A stretch of DNA of 64,000 nucleotides from Rhizobiales bacterium 62-47 (GCA_001899255.1 MKVX01000013.1:248001-312000), one strand, 5' to 3'. Counted from the stretch's first letter, positions 37,256-46,222 are shown. Notes: generated by a model from the sequence alone, not told the origin. A program made the numbers and translations.

Positions 37256-38167
37256 ATGACCGATCTCGCCGACTTGTTTCCCGGTTATGCCTCGGAGTGG
37301 GTCAACACCAGCGCCCGTCGCATCTTCGCCCGGGTTGGCGGCAAGGGCCCGCCGCTGTTGCTGCTGCACGGCTTCTCCGAAACGCATGTGATGTGGCACA
37401 AGGTTGCGCCGCAACTCGCCGAGCGCTTCACCCTGATTATCGCGGATCTGCCGGGTTATGGCTGGTCCGACATGCCGGAGAGCGACCCCGACCACACGCC
37501 CTACACCAAGCGCGCCATGGCCAGGACGATGATCGAGGCCATGGAGCAACTGGGTTACGTGCATTTTGCCCTGGCCGGGCACGATCGCGGCGGCCGCGTC
37601 GCCTATCGCCTGGCGCTCGATCATCCCGGCCGGCTGTCGAAACTTGCGGTGCTGGATATCCTGCCGACCTACGATTACTGGCAACGCATGGATCGCACCT
37701 TTGCGCTGAAGATCTATCACTGGGCGTTTCTGGCGCAGCCGGCGCCCTTGCCGGAAAAGCTGATCCTCGGCCATCCGGATTTCTACCTCACGCAGAAGAT
37801 GGCGAGCTGGACCAAGTCGAAGACGCTGGATGCCTTCGATCCGCGCGCGATGCAGCACTATCTCGCGCCGTTCCACGATCCATCGCGGGTGCATGCGATG
37901 TGCGAGGATTATCGCGCCGGCGCGCACGCCGACTACGACATCGACAAGGCGGATCGCGACGCCGGCAAGAAGATCACCATTCCGATGCTGGTGCTGTGGG
38001 GCGATGCGGGCATTGCCGCTGCGCCGGCGACGCCGCTCGATACCTGGAAGGACTCGGCGACGCAGGCGAGCGGCGGCCCGATCGACAGCGGGCATTTCCT
38101 CACCGAGGAAAACCCCGACGCCACCGTGAAGGCGTTGCTGTCGTTTTTTACGGCCTCGTCATCCTGA
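37256..38167 (+). CDS. Fluoroacetate/haloacetate dehalogenase
   Basis: A 303-residue alpha/beta-hydrolase that should cleave the carbon-halogen bond of haloacetates, including fluoroacetate, by way of an aspartyl ester. Every residue of the R. palustris FAcD (RPA1163) mechanism that I recall is present at the same number: nucleophile Asp110 (GHDRGGR), Arg111, Arg114, Asp134, halide pocket His155-Trp156, Trp185, Tyr219, and base His280. The start at 37256 (GGAG upstream) reproduces that numbering exactly; the open frame reaches back to 37148 through a repeat. The last codons and stop lie inside another repeat element. Confidence 0.9.
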   Translation: MTDLADLFPGYASEWVNTSARRIFARVGGKGPPLLLLHGFSETHVMWHKVAPQLAERFTLIIADLPGYGWSDMPESDPDHTPYTKRAMARTMIEAMEQLGYVHFALAGHDRGGRVAYRLALDHPGRLSKLAVLDILPTYDYWQRMDRTFALKIYHWAFLAQPAPLPEKLILGHPDFYLTQKMASWTKSKTLDAFDPRAMQHYLAPFHDPSRVHAMCEDYRAGAHADYDIDKADRDAGKKITIPMLVLWGDAGIAAAPATPLDTWKDSATQASGGPIDSGHFLTEENPDATVKALLSFFTASSS

Positions 38168-38256
38168 AGGTGCGAGCCAGTTTTGGCGAGCTTCGAAGGA
38201 TGACGACGTCGCCCTTCGAGGCTACATGCTTGCGCATGTCGCACCTCAGGGTGACG
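38157..38256. repeat. Family B intergenic repeat (CGTCATCCTGAGGTGCGAGC type), copy 1
   Basis: Begins CGTCATCCTGAAGGTGCGAG and ends GTCGCACCTCAGGGTGACG, nearly complementary, with inner GCTTCGAAGGATGACG/CCCTTCGAGG segments. The repeat supplies the last three Ser codons and the stop of the dehalogenase gene. Other copies: 44785-44850 (partial) and 54229-54342. Confidence 0.75.
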
Positions 38257-38281
38257 TCTTCACTTGTACTTGTTGTCAACG

Positions 38282-38728
38282 TCACCGCCGTGCCTTGAAG
38301 AACTGCCGCAGCAGCGCCGCCGCCTTGCTTTCGCCGACCGACGGATAGACCTCCGGCGCGTGATGGCAGGTCGGCGCAGCGAAGAACCGCACGCCGGAAT
38401 CAACCGCGCCGCCCTTGGGGTCGCTGGCGCCGTAATACAGCCGCCGGATCCGCGCGAAGGAGATCGCCGCCGCGCACATCGTGCACGGCTCCAGCGTCAC
38501 GTAGAGGTCGCAATCGGTCAGGCGCTCGCTGCCGACGCGGCGGGCGGCCTCGCGCAACGCCAGCACCTCGGCATGGGCGGTGGGGTCCCGGTCGATCAAC
38601 GTGCGGTTGCCGGCGCGGGCAATCACCTCATTGTCACGGACAATGACGCAGCCGATCGGCACTTCGCCGGATTTTTCGGCGTTTTCGGCCTGTTCCAGCG
38701 CCAAATCCATGAAAGATGCTGCCGTCAT
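38282..38728 (-). CDS. tadA: tRNA-specific adenosine deaminase
   Basis: A 148-residue deaminase that converts A34 to inosine in tRNA-Arg(ACG). The zinc site is complete: TAHAEVLAL (His and catalytic Glu, about residue 51-54) and EPCTMCAAA (two Cys near 81-84). The N-terminal GEVPIGCVIV is the family core strand. The start is ATG 38728. It is divergent from the pseudouridine synthase gene. Confidence 0.93.
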   Translation of the reverse strand: MTAASFMDLALEQAENAEKSGEVPIGCVIVRDNEVIARAGNRTLIDRDPTAHAEVLALREAARRVGSERLTDCDLYVTLEPCTMCAAAISFARIRRLYYGASDPKGGAVDSGVRFFAAPTCHHAPEVYPSVGESKAAALLRQFFKARR

Positions 38729-38878
38729 GCCTCGTTTCTCGTAAAAAACTCTGTTATGAGAGCGCCTTCAGCCAAGTGGATGCCAGTACTTGCGTGAAAC
38801 AGCGCCCTGATACGGTGCGCGCGCGAGCCCATCCATATCGCTCCACCTGCGATTGACGCACATTTGACGAGATCATTC

Positions 38879-41041
38879 ATGCCCCGCGATAGCGACAAAA
38901 ACAACGGCCCTCCGCGCGGCCGGCGTGACAGGCAAACCGGCGGCAAGGGCCGCTCCGGCGCACCGCGCAGCGCCGACAAGAAATTCGCCAAAAGGGGGTT
39001 CGGCGATAAGCCGGCTGGCGAGAAACGCCCCTTTGCAGGCAAGTCCGAGGGTGCCAGATCGTATGGCAAGAAGCCTTACGCGGCAGCGGGCAAGCCTTAC
39101 GCCGGCAAGCGCGATGGCGAGGCACCGCGCCGCGAGTATGGCGACAAGTCGCGCCGTGATTACGGTGACGCGCCGCGACGTGATTACGGTGACGCTCCGC
39201 GCCCGCCACGCTTCAATCGTGATGACCGCCCCGAGCGCGGCCCGCGCAAGGACTTCCGTCCGCGCGACGATCGCGGCGGCGAGAAGCGGCCCTACACGCC
39301 GCGCGAAGGCGGCGAGAAGCGTCCGTATACGCCACGCGGAGAGCGCGGTGACGCACGCCCCGCCGGGCGGTTTGGCGACAAGAAATTCGGTGACAAGAAA
39401 TTCGGCGACAAGCGCCCTTACACGCCGCGCGGCGAAGGCTTCCGCAAGGACGGCCCGCGCAAGGATTTCGGTTCGCGTGACGGTGGGCGCAGTTTCGACA
39501 AGCCTCGCGACAGCGGCTTCCGGCGCGATGACGACCGTTCGAAATTTTCGCGTGGCCCGCGCCGCGATTTCGATCAGGGGCCGGATCGCAGCAGCGAGAA
39601 GCCTTGGGAAAAGCGCGACAGCCGCGCGCGTGACGGCGGCCGAAATTTCGAGCGGCCGCGTTTCGACAAGCCACGCTTCGACCGGCCACGCGACGATCGC
39701 GGCGGCGAGGATCGCCCGCGTTTCTCGCGCTCGCGCGACGAGAGTTCCGATCGTGGTCCGCGCAAATTCGACAGGCCGAAATTCGATCGTCCGCGCGAAG
39801 GCCGCGAGGATCGTTCGAAGTTCAGCCGTCCGCGCGAGGATCGCGGTGCGCCGCGCCGCGACTGGCAGGAGCATCCGCGCAGCGAAGGACGCGGCGATCG
39901 TTTCGCCGAGCGCCCGCGCCGCGATAACGAGGACGAGAGCAAGATCTTCGCCAAGCGCCCGGCGTTCGGCGGCCGCGGTGCCTATCGCGAGCGCGTGCTC
40001 AATCCCGACAAGCGCATCGCGCGACCTGAACCGCGTCCGAAAAAAGCCGGCGAGCGCATCGCCAAGCTGATGGCGCGGGCCGGGCTGGCGTCGCGTCGCG
40101 ATGCCGAGGAATGGGTGACGCAGGGCCGCGTCACGGTGAACGGTCGCGTCATCAATTCGCCGGCGCTCGATGTCACCGACAACGATGTCGTGCTGGTTGA
40201 CGGCAAGCCGTTGCCGGAACGCGAGCGCACGCGGCTGTTTCTCTATCACAAGCCGCGCGGGCTGATGACGACGCATGCCGATCCGGAGGGGCGGCCGACG
40301 GTGTTCGATCATCTGCCGGAGGGGCTGCCGCGTCTCATCAGCATCGGCCGGCTCGATTTCAACACCGAGGGCCTGCTGTTGCTGACCAATGATGGTGGCT
40401 TGGCGCGCGTGCTGGAATTGCCGGACACGGGATGGCTGCGGCGTTACCGCGTGCGCGCCCACGGCGAAGTCACGCAGGCGCAGCTCAATGAATTGCGCAA
40501 CGGCGTCGAGGTCGATGGCGTCAAGTACGGTTCGGTCGAAGCGACGCTGGAGCACGACAGCGCTGCCAACGTCTGGATCGTGGTGGCGATCCGTGAAGGC
40601 AAGAACCGCGAGGTGCGCAACATTCTCGGCCATCTCGGCCTCGATGTGAATCGCCTGATCCGCGTCTCCTACGGTCCGTTCCAGCTCGGCGAGATCGCAG
40701 AAGGTGAGGTCGAAGAAGTGAAGACCCGCGTGCTGCGCGAACAGCTCGGTGATCGCGTCGCGATGTTGGCGGGTGCGGAATTCGGCCGCGCCGCCGAGCC
40801 GGAGGAGCCCGTGAAGCTCGGCCGTGACGGCACGCCGTTGCGCCCGAAGAAAAGCAAGGTCAAGGAACGCGCCAAGCGCTCCAAGATCGAGGATCGCAAG
40901 GGCCGCAGCGTTGTCGTGCAGCGCACCGGCAGCGGCGAAGCGCGCGCGCGCAATGAGGCGGAAGCGGGCGGCTTCGGCCCGCCGCGCCGCCCCAAGCGCG
41001 GCTATCACGGCAAGCGCGATCTCAAGGCGCGCGACGAGTGA
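38879..41041 (+). CDS. RsuA/RluB-family pseudouridine synthase with long disordered basic N-terminal tail
   Basis: A 720-residue protein. About residues 385-440 form an S4 RNA-binding domain (ERIAKLMARAGLASRRDAEE). The RsuA/RluB catalytic domain follows, with catalytic Asp493 in GRLDFNTEG and later KNREVRNILGHLG. This enzyme class isomerises uridine in 23S or 16S rRNA. The first ~380 residues are low-complexity Arg/Asp/Gly/Lys-rich with short repeats (RPYTPR three times, KKFGD units, RDYGDAPR units). A basic tail closes the protein. ATG 38879 is the start; a TTG 15 bases earlier is in frame. Typical RluB proteins are 250-330 residues. Confidence 0.9.
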   Translation: MPRDSDKNNGPPRGRRDRQTGGKGRSGAPRSADKKFAKRGFGDKPAGEKRPFAGKSEGARSYGKKPYAAAGKPYAGKRDGEAPRREYGDKSRRDYGDAPRRDYGDAPRPPRFNRDDRPERGPRKDFRPRDDRGGEKRPYTPREGGEKRPYTPRGERGDARPAGRFGDKKFGDKKFGDKRPYTPRGEGFRKDGPRKDFGSRDGGRSFDKPRDSGFRRDDDRSKFSRGPRRDFDQGPDRSSEKPWEKRDSRARDGGRNFERPRFDKPRFDRPRDDRGGEDRPRFSRSRDESSDRGPRKFDRPKFDRPREGREDRSKFSRPREDRGAPRRDWQEHPRSEGRGDRFAERPRRDNEDESKIFAKRPAFGGRGAYRERVLNPDKRIARPEPRPKKAGERIAKLMARAGLASRRDAEEWVTQGRVTVNGRVINSPALDVTDNDVVLVDGKPLPERERTRLFLYHKPRGLMTTHADPEGRPTVFDHLPEGLPRLISIGRLDFNTEGLLLLTNDGGLARVLELPDTGWLRRYRVRAHGEVTQAQLNELRNGVEVDGVKYGSVEATLEHDSAANVWIVVAIREGKNREVRNILGHLGLDVNRLIRVSYGPFQLGEIAEGEVEEVKTRVLREQLGDRVAMLAGAEFGRAAEPEEPVKLGRDGTPLRPKKSKVKERAKRSKIEDRKGRSVVVQRTGSGEARARNEAEAGGFGPPRRPKRGYHGKRDLKARDE

Positions 41042-41073
41042 TGCTGTGGTCCGATCGGAAAGACGACCTCCGT

Positions 41074-41182
41074 TTCCCTCCCCCCTTGTGGGGGAGGGTT
41101 AGGGAGGGGGGTGAGCGACAGAGCGTCTTGTTTCTGAGAATCCCCACCCTCAACCCCTCCCCACAAGGGGGAGGGGAGCGCT
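41074..41182. repeat. CT/AG-rich palindromic repeat
   Basis: TCCCTCCCCCCTTGTGGGGG and its near-complement CCCCTCCCCACAAGGGGGAG flank about 60 bases, in the gap between the pseudouridine synthase gene and rsmD. Each arm is itself a small hairpin around CTTGTG/CACAAG. Such CCTCCCC-CACAAGGGGG elements are common between genes of rhizobia. Confidence 0.7.
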
Positions 41183-41237
41183 CCGACTCCAGCGCGATGC
41201 GCGCGCGAACATCCCGATTTGATCGGAGCATGTGCTG

Positions 41238-41801
41238 ATGCGCGTCGTCGGGGGGCGGCTGAAAGGGCGCAACATCGCCGCGCCGTCGTCGCGTGATATT
41301 CGCCCGACAGCGGATCGTCTGCGCGAGTCGGTCTTCAACATCCTGCTGCATGCCTATGGCGATCCGATCGCCGGCGCGCGGGTGCTCGACCTGTTTGCCG
41401 GCACCGGTGCGCTCGGCATCGAAGCGGTGTCACGCGGCGCGATGTTCGTGCTGTTCGTCGACAACGGCGCCGAAGCCCGCGCGCTGTTGCGCAACAACGT
41501 CGAGGCGCTCGGGCTCGGCGGCACCACCAAGGTCTATCGCCGCGATGCGACGCAGCTCGGACCGGCGCACCCGGTCGAACCGTTTTCGCTGGTGTTGCTC
41601 GATCCGCCCTATGGCAAAGGTCTGGCGGAGAAGGCACTGGCTTCGCTGCGCGACGGCGGCTGGTTGACGCCGGATGCGTTGCTGGTCGTCGAAGAAAGCA
41701 AGGCGGCGAACTTCACCGCACCGGAGGGTTTCGAACAGCTCGAACGCCGCGCTTATGACGATACCGAGTTCGTATTCCTTCGCGCCGTGATATCGAAATA
41801 A
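41238..41801 (+). CDS. rsmD: 16S rRNA (guanine-966-N2)-methyltransferase
   Basis: A 187-residue Rossmann methyltransferase that modifies G966 in 16S rRNA. It starts MRVVGGRLKGRNIAAPSSRD, with RPTADRLRESVFNIL, the SAM-binding VLDLFAGTGALGIEAVSRG, and catalytic DPPYGKG near residue 118. Start ATG 41238 has GGAG upstream. It follows the pseudouridine synthase, so two rRNA modification genes are neighbours. Confidence 0.95.
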   Translation: MRVVGGRLKGRNIAAPSSRDIRPTADRLRESVFNILLHAYGDPIAGARVLDLFAGTGALGIEAVSRGAMFVLFVDNGAEARALLRNNVEALGLGGTTKVYRRDATQLGPAHPVEPFSLVLLDPPYGKGLAEKALASLRDGGWLTPDALLVVEESKAANFTAPEGFEQLERRAYDDTEFVFLRAVISK

Positions 41802-41853
41802 GGCACCGCCACACGACGTCAAAAATCAAAAGGCAAAACAGGGAGAAAACAAG

Positions 41854-42249
41854 ATGGCCAATGCAAAGCCGCAAGTCAGTTGGGATCACGTCCACATCCG
41901 CACGCCGGACCCGGAAGCCACGGCGCAGTGGTTTGTCGAGATGTTAGCCGCCGAGGTCGTGCGCACGCCGGTCCGGCTCGATGTGAAGCTCGGCGGCGCC
42001 AGCGTTTTCCTTGCGCCGGTGACGGCGGGCGATGGCGTCAATCCGCCGCCGGTCACACCTTATCAGGGGCTTGATCATATCGGCCTTGCGGTGAAGGATA
42101 TCGATGACCTTGCCGCGCAGCTCAAGGCGAAGGGCGTCGAGTTCACCACCGACGTTCACAACATCCGCCCCGGCGTGCGCATCTGCTTCATTCGTGGGCC
42201 GCAGGGCATTTCCATCGAACTGCTGGAACGCGACGCGAAGTACAAGTGA
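41854..42249 (+). CDS. VOC family (glyoxalase/bleomycin resistance-type) protein
   Basis: A 131-residue single VOC domain: WDHVHIRTPDPEATAQWFVE at the N terminus and LDHIGLAVKDIDDLAAQLKA in the second half, with a metal-ligand-like His in each repeat, and terminal ISIELLERD. Such proteins act as small lyases or dioxygenases; no substrate can be assigned. A good purine-rich site (GGGAGAA) precedes the ATG. Confidence 0.85.
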   Translation: MANAKPQVSWDHVHIRTPDPEATAQWFVEMLAAEVVRTPVRLDVKLGGASVFLAPVTAGDGVNPPPVTPYQGLDHIGLAVKDIDDLAAQLKAKGVEFTTDVHNIRPGVRICFIRGPQGISIELLERDAKYK

Positions 42250-42274
42250 TGGACTGACGAGCATTGTCCCAGCC

Positions 42275-42364
42275 GTCATGCCCGGCCTTGTGCCGGGCAT
42301 CCACGTCTTGAAGATGCTGTAAAAGTCCAGACGTGGATGGCCGGGACGAGCCCGGCCATGACGC
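42275..42364. repeat. Intergenic palindromic repeat (GTCATGCCCGG...CCGGCCATGAC family)
   Basis: Strong inverted repeat: GTCATGCCCGGCC at the left end and GGCCATGAC at the right, with inner CATCCACGTCTTG and CAGACGTGGATG arms. It lies between the convergent VOC and mutL genes and could act as a terminator. Related copies: 9189-9261 and 37145-37242. Confidence 0.8.
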
Positions 42365-42389
42365 AAGGATGAATGCTGAGTAAAAAAAG

Positions 42390-44204
42390 CTACCGCCGCC
42401 CGAACAGCTTCTCGATATCCGACAATTTCAGTTCGACATAGGTCGGGCGGCCGTGGTTGCACTGGCCGGAATTCGGCGTGTCTTCCATCTCGCGCAGCAG
42501 CGCGTTCATTTCCTCGGGCTTGAGGATGCGTCCGGCGCGCACTGAGCCGTGACAGGCCATGGTGGCGGCGACGTGCAGCAGTCGCCGCTCCAGCGGCAGC
42601 GCTTCGTCCCATTCCGCCATATGTTCGGCGAGATCGCGCAGCAGCGCCGCCGCATTGGTCTTGCCGAGCAGCGATGGTGTTTGGCGAACCGCCACGGCAC
42701 CGGGACCGAACGACTCGATCGCCAGACCGAATTGCTCGAGCTCGCTTGCGCGCGCGACCAGCTTTTCCACGGTGGCTTCGTCGAGTTCGACGATCTCCGG
42801 GATCAATAGAATTTGCCGCTGCACGCCGTTGGCCGCGAGCGACGCTTTCAGCCGCTCGTAGACGATGCGCTCATGCGCGGCGTGCTGGTCGATGACGATG
42901 AGGCCGTCGCGGGTTTGCGAGACGATGTAGGTCTCGTGAATTTGCGTGCGTGCGGCGCCGAGCGGGCGGTCGAGCAGGTCGGGCGTCGGCGCGGATTCAA
43001 AGCGCACGTCGGCGGTCGGCGTGCCGACATCGAACGCGGATTGATCGCGCTCGGCGAATGCGGTTGCCGCTACACCGCCGCCGTAGGCCGGTGCGGAGCC
43101 AGTGGGATAAGATGGCGAGCTGCGCCAGTCCCAATTGCCGGGACGCGGCGAAAACGCCGGGCGGAACGATGAGATCACCGCGCCGTCGACATTCGCTGCG
43201 GTGCGCCTGCCTTCGCGCGCCAGGCCATCCTTGAGCGCGTTGACGATCAGCGCGCGCACCAGGCCGGCATTGCGGAAACGCACCTCGGTCTTGGCGGGAT
43301 GGACGTTGGCGTCGACTTCCTGCGGATCGAGCGTGACGAACAGCGCCACAATGGGATGGCGGTCGCGCGGCAGATAGTCCGCATAGGCGGCGCGCACCGC
43401 GCCGAGGATCAGCTTGTCGCGCACCGGACGGCCGTTGACGAACAGATATTGGCCGAGCGCATTGGCACGCGTCAGCGATGGTGCCGCGGCAAAACCTTCC
43501 ACCGTGACGCCCTCGCGCTCGCTGCGCACCGCGATGGCGGCGGCGCGGAAGTCGGCGCCGAGAATATCGCCGAGCCGCGTCAGTTGCCCTGGCGCGCCGG
43601 GCAGCGCCGCCGCCCACGTCACCGGCGCACGTTCCTCGCCGGCCAGCGTGAACGCCACGTCAGGCCGCGCCATCGCGAGACGCCGCACCACTTCGCGGAT
43701 AGCCTCCGCCTCGGTGCGATCGGTCTTGAGGAATTTCAGGCGCGCCGGGGTCGCATAAAACAGATCGCTGACCTCGACGCGCGTACCTTGCGTCAGCGCG
43801 GCCGGGACGATGGCCGATTTGGTCCCGCCTTCGACGCTCAGCGACCACGCATGCGGTTCGCTGACGTGGCGCGTGGTAATGGCGAGTTTCGCCACCGCGC
43901 CGATCGAGGGCAGCGCCTCGCCGCGAAAGCCCAGCGTGCGGATCCGCAGCAGGTCCTCGTCGTCGAGTTTCGAGGTGGCGTGGCGGTCGACCGCCAGCGC
44001 CAGATCGGCCTGCGTCATGCCGCTGCCGTTGTCGGTGATGCCGATGCGCCGTCGTCCGCCGCCGTCGGTGAAGATATCGACGCGACTGGCTCCGGCATCG
44101 ATGGCGTTCTCCACCAGTTCCTTGACCACGCTGGCCGGCCGCTCGACCACTTCGCCTGCGGCAATGCGGTTGACGATGGTTTCTGGCAGTTGGCGGACGG
44201 GCAT
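42390..44204 (-). CDS. mutL: DNA mismatch repair protein MutL
   Basis: A 604-residue mismatch repair mediator. The N-terminal GHKL ATPase has IAAGEVVERPASVVKELVEN (Glu-Asn site near 36-40), DNGSGM and TLGFRGEALPSIGAV. The C-terminal domain carries DQHAAHERIVYE, which fits the DQHA(x)2E(x)4E metal motif of MutL endonucleases. So this MutL likely nicks DNA itself, as expected in bacteria without MutH. The start is ATG 44204. It lies upstream of nothing cotranscribed; arfB is 124 bp away. Confidence 0.96.
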   Translation of the reverse strand: MPVRQLPETIVNRIAAGEVVERPASVVKELVENAIDAGASRVDIFTDGGGRRRIGITDNGSGMTQADLALAVDRHATSKLDDEDLLRIRTLGFRGEALPSIGAVAKLAITTRHVSEPHAWSLSVEGGTKSAIVPAALTQGTRVEVSDLFYATPARLKFLKTDRTEAEAIREVVRRLAMARPDVAFTLAGEERAPVTWAAALPGAPGQLTRLGDILGADFRAAAIAVRSEREGVTVEGFAAAPSLTRANALGQYLFVNGRPVRDKLILGAVRAAYADYLPRDRHPIVALFVTLDPQEVDANVHPAKTEVRFRNAGLVRALIVNALKDGLAREGRRTAANVDGAVISSFRPAFSPRPGNWDWRSSPSYPTGSAPAYGGGVAATAFAERDQSAFDVGTPTADVRFESAPTPDLLDRPLGAARTQIHETYIVSQTRDGLIVIDQHAAHERIVYERLKASLAANGVQRQILLIPEIVELDEATVEKLVARASELEQFGLAIESFGPGAVAVRQTPSLLGKTNAAALLRDLAEHMAEWDEALPLERRLLHVAATMACHGSVRAGRILKPEEMNALLREMEDTPNSGQCNHGRPTYVELKLSDIEKLFGRR

Positions 44205-44327
44205 GCAGGGCGGGTTCCGGAGCGATTCGGCACGAGACCGCCAATTTAGGCGGTCGGCACCGCAAATGCATGGCTCAAGTATCAGATCGGGAGTCGTACG
44301 GACAAGAACAGCGGGGATATGCCCGGC

Positions 44328-44747
44328 TTAATCGTCATAGCCGCCACTGCGGCGTCCTGCCTTGATGTCGCTGCGGCGCTTCTTGCCTTCGAGGCGGCGT
44401 TTTTTCGAGCCCAGCGTCGGCTTGGTGGGCCGGCGCGGCACTGGCCGGATGGAGGCCTCGCGCAGCATCTCGATCAAGCGGTCGATGGCGTCGGCGCGGT
44501 TGCGCTCCTGGGTGCGGAAGCGCTGCGCGTGGAGGACGATGACGCCATCCTTGGTCAGCCGCTGTCCGGCGATGCGCTCCAGTCGCGCGCGTGTGTCGGG
44601 CGCAAGCGTCAGGCGGTTCGTGTCGAAGCGCAATTGCGCTGCCGTCGAGAGCTTGTTGACGTTCTGGCCGCCCGGGCCGGAGGCGCGGACGAATCCGATC
44701 TCGATGTCGTTTTCGTCGATCACGATGTCGCGGGTAATCCGCAGCAT
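44328..44747 (-). CDS. arfB: Alternative ribosome-rescue factor / peptidyl-tRNA hydrolase ArfB
   Basis: A 139-residue class I release-factor-like protein with the catalytic GGQ in RASGPGGQNVNK (about residues 26-28) and a strongly basic C-terminal tail (KKRRLEGKKRRSDIKAGRRSG) that enters the mRNA channel of stalled ribosomes. Length and tail distinguish it from RF1/RF2. The start is ATG 44747. It is a single gene. Confidence 0.95.
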   Translation of the reverse strand: MLRITRDIVIDENDIEIGFVRASGPGGQNVNKLSTAAQLRFDTNRLTLAPDTRARLERIAGQRLTKDGVIVLHAQRFRTQERNRADAIDRLIEMLREASIRPVPRRPTKPTLGSKKRRLEGKKRRSDIKAGRRSGGYDD

Positions 44748-44784
44748 GGCAGCACCAGAAGCTAAAGCCGGGACATCCCAGATA

Positions 44785-44850
44785 CGTCATCCTGAGGTGC
44801 GAGCCAACTTCGTCAAGCATCTCGGAGGTGGGCGGCTTCGAATCCGGGAC
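44785..44850. repeat. Family B intergenic repeat, partial copy
   Basis: Begins CGTCATCCTGAGGTGCGAGC, as at 38157, but the right half is eroded (GGCGGCTTCGAATCC). It lies between arfB and the M16 peptidase genes. Confidence 0.65.
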
Positions 44851-44854
44851 GAGG

Positions 44855-46222
44855 TCAGTTCGCCTTCGGCGGTGTGACTGCGGCGGGTTGCGCGGATGCC
44901 TGAGGCGCGCGGCCGACCACGACGGTGACGAGGCCCTGACCCCACAGCCGCTTGGCGACGCGCTTGGCATCGGCCAGCGTGACCGCGTCGACCAGCGTGT
45001 TCCGCTTCTCCAGATAGTCGATGCCGAGATTGTCGAGCTGATATTGCAGCAATCCGGACGCCAGCTTGGAGGAGGTGTCGAGCGCCAGCATTTGCGAGCC
45101 CTTGAGGTAGGACTTGGCCTCGTCGAGTTCCTGCTGCGTCGGTCCGTTGTCGGCCATCTTGCGCACTTCCGTGTCGATGGTTTCGACGGTCTCGTTGGCG
45201 CGGTCGGCGCGCGTCGCGGTGGTGCCGATCACCAGCGAGGAATGCACCATCCAGGCGAGGTATTCATAGACCGAATACACCAGCCCGCGTTTCTCGCGCA
45301 CTTCGTGGTAGAGCCGCGACGTCAGTGAGCCGCCGCCGAGGATGTGATTGACGACGTAGGCGGCCATGAAGTCCGGATCGTCGCGCTTGACCCCGGGGAC
45401 GCCGAACGCCACCACGGTTTGCGGCACGTCGAGCGGAATGAAAAAGCGCTGCGGCGGTTGCGCGGCCTTGATCTCGGCCACCGGTGTCAGATCGCTTTTG
45501 GCAGGCAGAGCACCGAACGTGTCGTCGAGCAGTTTGCTCAGCGACGCCGCATCGATATCGCCGACGACGGCAATCTTGAGCGTATCTTTCGCCAGCACGC
45601 GGCGGGTGTAATCGCGCAGATCGGCGACGTCGATCTTCGGAATGCTGGTCAACGTGCCGCCGGCGGGGCGGCCGTAAGGATGATCGCCGAACTCGGCCTC
45701 AAGCAGTTTGATGCTGGCCAGCGAGTTGGGGTCGGTGGTCTGGCGCCGCAGCCCCGACATGATCTGCGCGCGGATGCGTTCGACGTCGTCCTTGTCGAAC
45801 CGTGGCGCGGTCAACGCCAGGCGCAACAGCCCGAACGCCTCGTCGCGATTGTCTTTCAGCATGCGCAGCGACCCGCGGAAATAATCCCGTGTCGAATTGA
45901 AGCTGAGTTCGATGGCGCGGCGGTCGAGCCGTTCGTGGAACGTCTTGGAATCCAGTTCGCCGGCGCCTTCATCGAGCAGCCCGGCGACCATGGTGCCGAC
46001 GCCCGGCTTGTCGGCGGGGTCCTGATCGGCGCCGCCGCCAAAGGCGTACTGCATGGCGATCAGCGGCACCGTCGCGTCTTGCACGAACCAGGCCTCGATG
46101 CCGCCCGGCGTCTTGATGTGCTGGATATTAGTGGTGGCGAAAGATGCTTGCGGCTGCAGCAACAGGACGGCGAGCGCCGCCATCAGAGCACAGGCGAGGC
46201 GCCCGAGACGAGAGCGGTTCAT
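44855..46222 (-). CDS. M16-family peptidase-like protein, non-catalytic partner
   Basis: A 455-residue secreted insulinase-family protein (signal peptide MNRSRLGRLACALMAALAVL, cleaved near ASFA). It has the M16 fold signatures GGGSLTSRLYHEVREKRGL and VYSVYEYLAW but lacks the HxxEH zinc motif: the equivalent stretch reads TMVAGLLDEGA. It thus looks like the inactive subunit of an M16B heterodimer. It overlaps the catalytic partner upstream by four bases (ATGA). The start at 46222 is set by signal peptide and overlap; the open frame runs 44 codons further. Confidence 0.9.
   Translation of the reverse strand: MNRSRLGRLACALMAALAVLLLQPQASFATTNIQHIKTPGGIEAWFVQDATVPLIAMQYAFGGGADQDPADKPGVGTMVAGLLDEGAGELDSKTFHERLDRRAIELSFNSTRDYFRGSLRMLKDNRDEAFGLLRLALTAPRFDKDDVERIRAQIMSGLRRQTTDPNSLASIKLLEAEFGDHPYGRPAGGTLTSIPKIDVADLRDYTRRVLAKDTLKIAVVGDIDAASLSKLLDDTFGALPAKSDLTPVAEIKAAQPPQRFFIPLDVPQTVVAFGVPGVKRDDPDFMAAYVVNHILGGGSLTSRLYHEVREKRGLVYSVYEYLAWMVHSSLVIGTTATRADRANETVETIDTEVRKMADNGPTQQELDEAKSYLKGSQMLALDTSSKLASGLLQYQLDNLGIDYLEKRNTLVDAVTLADAKRVAKRLWGQGLVTVVVGRAPQASAQPAAVTPPKAN

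Noticed and set aside
38873-41008. A 711-codon open frame antisense to the pseudouridine synthase gene
   Set aside because: It spans the whole gene in the opposite strand; the repetitive Arg/Asp codons create long stop-free shadow frames in GC-rich DNA. Its product is low-complexity and resembles no family, while the sense strand encodes clear domains.
41074-41182. Possible CRISPR-like repeat
   Set aside because: Only two inverted CT-rich arms, no regular spacing and no direct repeats; it is an intergenic palindrome.
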